Source: Papaver somniferum
Taxonomy: Eukaryota; Streptophyta; Magnoliopsida; Ranunculales; Papaveraceae
Direction of reading: 5' to 3'
DNA length: 64,000 nucleotides
NCBI RefSeq assembly: GCF_003573695.1
Contig: NC_039363.1
Location: 161,526,747 to 161,590,746, forward strand
Part shown: in pieces, positions 60,265-64,000 of the stretch
How positions within the stretch are numbered: the stretch's first letter is position 1
How the letters are laid out: each line of letters starts with the position of its first letter
Program-made: the position numbers and the translations under genes
The notes under the pieces: model-generated
What the model saw: the letters and a program-made list of their open reading frames with translations, nothing else
Database searches by the model: none
What the model was told of the DNA's origin: nothing

Positions 60265-61790
60265 CTCTCTTGATGATTTTTGACTTAATTAATCATCTAG
60301 AGTCCATATTTGGTTCAAACTCCTTCCTGCAACTAGGAATGGTCATCCACCCACCATTAGATGGTCACACGACCAACAAGGGCCGGTTTTACACCTCTTG
60401 GTCAGTCCCTCCTATCTCCATGACTAGGTTCTACTACCTATTGCTCAGTCAAGCACAATTTAATAATGATTAAACAACAAATAATCATCCTTTCACCAAC
60501 TGCTCTGCAAAGGAGTTTGGTAAATGCTCATTCTAGCATCCAAATAAGGTAAATGCTCATTCTAGCATCCAAATACTACATGGTCGGTCCATCACTTGTA
60601 AAGGCGGTCCCTCTCTCATTCATTGGTTGATTCTTAGTCGATCATTCATTGATCATCCATAGATCATAATTAGGGTTTTGAACTGAATGTTCTGTCTCGC
60701 ATAATTCTGAACATGTTCAAACACCAATATTTTAATACTAATCCAGCAATCAATATATTAATTAATTAATTAAATGATATTCGGTTAATATTTTTAATTA
60801 ATATTTTATTTGGTATTCATACCAATTATTCATGGATCTAGCAGTATATGCTCTGACTAACAATACTTGCCCTAATCATCAATGTTCCATCTGGCAATAC
60901 CCTAATTGCTTCAGCTAGTAATGGCTCACGGCCAACAAGGTTCAGAACCGCCATTCCTGACAATATTGATTCAATTATGAATATTTATTTAATTGCTCAG
61001 GGAAATATTCCTCATATTGATTCATCTATCAATATTTGAGTTGCAGTATTTCTCATGTTGATTCAGCTATCAATATCTGAGAATTTAATATTATCTGGCT
61101 ATCAGTATTTTATTGGTTCATCAACCAACATTTGGTTCGTCTGTCAACCACTATTTTAATATCGTAATCTCTCCTCGTCATTCGTCTGACTCATGACACA
61201 TAGATCGAGAAAGGTCTTTTAGGATCATTTAGTGCTCAGTGCACCAACATAATGGTTTATGATCGACCCAGCAATCTCATAAAACCATCACTAAGTCATT
61301 CGACTACCATTACTGCTTCAACTAGCATAATGATATGACACACTGACCTAATTCAACAATCATGGTATAGATCATGTTGTTGTTTCAACATTCTATTATT
61401 CATCTATCATAATATTGAACTTCGTCGGTCAGTTCATAAGACTCATAGTCTTAGGTCAAAGATTGACCACTCACACATGAGATATGAGGTATGGCGGCCT
61501 ACAATATGTGCGATATGAGGTACATCCACGATGAGAGTTTTTGTAAGTCGTGCTTACAGTTAAGTAGTGAATGGAATAGTGGTTTCCCGATCAACCCAGT
61601 CTTTCGTGCAAAGTGGAAATGGTTTTTACACGATATCCCAGTTCCCTATTCTTCACTACCTTCAACTTTCACCACTTACAAGATATTGATGTGATGTTTT
61701 AAATAGGTTTCCGAACCTATGATATGATAACTAACAACAACTAAGACTCATCATTGTCAAGTTATCAAACACATATTGAGAGAATTTCTC
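60265..61790. other. unassigned repeat-like DNA right of the Athila element
   Basis: AT-rich, with many short repeats of ATATTGATTCA and TCAATATT type, a 28-bp direct repeat (60519-60546 and 60548-60575) and an ATTA run near 60757. It should continue 48481-49548. No gene. Confidence 0.4.
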
Positions 61791-64000
61791 TCGTCTACAC
61801 AGAGAATCATCTTCACAGCAGTTCAACACATCACTGATAGGTATCTAAAACACCTTAATATTTATCTAATGTTAATGCTTTCTTTGCTAAGTTTTCTTGT
61901 AAATTATTTATCTTATGTTTTCTTTCGAGTGTTTAGGTACTTTGGAGTCATTTGGAACAAAAGAAGAAGAAACATGGCAAAAAGGTGCAAATGTTGTTGG
62001 AGGCGGATTATTTCTCATCATTTGCTTTTATTTCTTCATCTCTATCTGAAAAGCATGTCAGCTTTAGTGATGCAAATTATTGTCTGAAAAGCATGGCAGC
62101 TTTAGTGATGAAGAGAAATTGAAGAGAAGAAGTAAGGGACGAGCTGCTGTTGGTGGAAGAATTCGAAGAAGAGCAAAAGTGGCATTTATCACGTGCAGAT
62201 GCTATTGGAATCACGATGGAGCAAAAAGGAGCTGTCATTCTTTGGTGGCACGTATCAACACTTAGGGTGCCTAGAGTCATCTGGGTACCCTCTTAGCCAA
62301 TTCACCAGGGTGGCTATATCCATTAGTCTTATTCCCACACTCACCTTAAAATTCAGAGAGAAATCAAATCTCTCATCATTTTTTATTCTCCACTTACTCC
62401 ACCTGAAACCAAGAGAGATGGCGGCACCATTTTACACCTGAGAAATTTAGAGAGAAACCAGTAAGGAGATGCTGAAATTCAAGAGGAATCAAGAAGAAGA
62501 GATGATGGTGGTATGAGTCCGCTGATGAAGAACTTGTGTATGAGAAAATGGGTTAGATTGAAGTTTGAATCAGTAATTAGGGTTTGTGAGAAGAGCAAGG
62601 CAATGAATGGGTTGATGCTGAAATTGGAGTTGTTGTGAGAAGAAGAATGAAAGGAATGGGTTATATTTCGAGTTTGTGGGGTTTTGAACAAGAAATTCAG
62701 GGAAGAAGAGATGAATGAAATGGAGTTAGGGTTTACAGGAAATGTTGTTGCTGCTCTTGATTGAAGCTGTAAACGATGGTAGAAAGTTGATCTTGAAGCT
62801 GGGTATGAGCCAGATGTCAATTTTGGTTCGAAATTTTTGTGGATTTGAGAAGATTGGGATGCTTCCATAGCCTTGAGATGCAGAGACTGGAGATGAAATT
62901 GGTGTCGATTTGGTGTTGCAGAGATGGGTCTATTGAGTTTTAAGCTGAAAGTGCAGGTAGAGAAGATGAGCTTTGAACTGAGAAGACGCACTGCAGTCTT
63001 CGATGTTTCAGTTCATGGCTGAGAAGATGATGGTATTGAAAATTTCAGTTGCAGGTCAACAAGAAGAAGCTGGGGAATTTCAAGCTTGAGATGCAACTGT
63101 ACATGGGAGTCCAAGTGAAGATAGTGTTGCAGAGAAAGTTGTAAGCTTGTTGGTTTGAAGAGTTGAAGCTACAGGTGGTATTAAGCCATTGATTGGTGGT
63201 TGTAGCTCATGATGGTTCTGGATGTGGAAAGAACAGAATAGGGAAGATGATATTACAGCTGCAGAATGTGTTGGTAGTAATAGAATGAGTTGCACTGGGA
63301 TCACAAGACTCAGTAATGGCAGGAATGGAGATGGATTTACAGGAATGAACTGTTGCTGTTGATGGTGGGTACTAAGTTGCAAATGGAAAGGCAAATTGGT
63401 ATTGCAGGTGGTGGAATGTGGTTGTCCTGGTGTTGTTTGAGCAGATGCAGGCAGTGATGCTGATACATTGCAGCTGCAGTTGGAGGTTTGAACTGGTGGT
63501 ATAGCTGGTGATGCAATTGGCTACAATGAAATGGTGCTGCTTCAAGGAGATTTGGGTGATATTATTTTGAGCTGGGGAGTTTACTGAGAAGAGTGTAACT
63601 TGAAGTGGTGGCTGGAATGCAGACAAGAAAGTGCAGTGTTGGTGCTTTAAATGGTTGCAGGTGAAGGCTTGCAAAGCAGTGATGACAGTTTTGGTTATGT
63701 ATCAAATGCAGAATTGCAGTTGTTCCAGAACTGCAGAACTGTGCGAAATGTGAGAGAGAATGGCGAGCCGGTGGTACTAGTTCCGGTTGCTGTATTTCGA
63801 AACGGAAAGTGGGAATCGTAAAGTTTCACTGAATCATGAAGGAGTTACGAGTCAGATATAAGGTTTGGTGGCCGGGTATATGAGTTTGGTGTTACGCTTT
63901 TGAGTATGTTTTCGCAGGAACGAGGAATTGGCTTAGATGGTACTTTTGAGAATGTACGAACTACAAAGAAGTAGAGTTGAGTTGCTGGAAGTACATATTT
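61791..64000. other. unassigned purine- and TGCAG-rich sequence
   Basis: From about 62400 the plus strand is rich in G, A and TG with repeated GCAG and TGCAG words. Minus-strand open frames (62991-62479, 63394-63080, 63674-63372) are serine-, histidine- and leucine-rich without domains and look like composition effects. A 27-bp duplication lies at 62046-62072 and 62084-62110. It may be LTR or leader sequence of a further element whose rest lies outside the window. Confidence 0.35.

Larger units (their letters stand above)
49549..60269 (+). mobile_element. Athila-like Ty3/gypsy element, full structure, inactivated
   Basis: 5' LTR, primer site, gag, protease, RT, RNase H, integrase, a 1.2-kb non-coding tail, polypurine tract, 3' LTR. 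Flanks are CTCTT on the left and CTCTC on the right, a 5-bp duplication with one change. The protease DLGAS, the RT FMDD and the TTTGGGGGTATT tract suit the Athila group. No env-like ORF is visible after integrase. At least six coding lesions make it non-autonomous. Confidence 0.88.

Noticed and set aside
62479..63674. Three minus-strand frames of 100-170 codons
   Set aside because: Biased Ser/His/Leu composition opposite a purine-rich strand, no domain, no shared frame; not supported as genes.

Overview
This window is plant nuclear DNA made almost entirely of LTR retrotransposons. I see no convincing host gene, tRNA, rRNA or CRISPR array. The evidence is LTRs with TG...CA ends, 5-bp target-site duplications, primer-binding sites for initiator-Met and Asp tRNAs, purine-rich tracts, and decayed gag and pol reading frames. 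The sequence is AT-rich, and the element types (Ty1/copia Sirevirus-like and Ty3/gypsy Athila-like) point to a flowering plant. I cannot name the species.

Region 1 (1-14,541 and 34,463-48,480) is a pile-up of one old Sirevirus-like copia family in both orientations. Nine LTRs or LTR fragments, here called L1 to L9, alternate with short, mostly pol-less internal pieces: gag, the start of protease, and an extra coiled-coil frame. L1, L2, L4, L7, L8 and L9 point right; L3, L5 and L6 point left. L1-L6 form one subfamily and L7-L9 a second. The most complete U3 regions carry clustered short palindromes. The internal 3' ends carry several polypurine tracts, as described for Sireviruses.

Region 2 (14,542-34,457) is the most striking feature. 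It is a head-to-tail array of a non-autonomous gypsy element on the minus strand: four LTRs of about 1.81 kb alternate with three internal regions of about 4.22 kb (period about 6.03 kb). A single AATAT duplication flanks the whole 19.9-kb block, so it entered as one insertion in an older copia copy and then grew by LTR-LTR recombination. Its tRNA-Asp primer site and TTTGGGGGTATT polypurine tract tie it to the Athila/Tat group, but it has no pol. It encodes only a zinc-knuckle, acidic gag-like protein, broken in every unit.

Region 3 (40,721-42,434) is AT-rich sequence holding a 161-bp solo LTR with a perfect GTCTC duplication and a strong hairpin.

Region 4 (49,549-60,269) is a structurally complete Athila-like gypsy element (plus strand) with gag-protease-RT-RNase H-integrase. 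At least six stops or frameshifts disable it. It interrupts older repeat sequence (48,481-49,548 and 60,265 to about 61,790). The right end (about 61,800-64,000) is unassigned, purine-rich, repeat-like DNA.

No element here looks autonomous. The array element could have been mobilised in trans by an Athila-type partner, which is an inference from shared priming signals.
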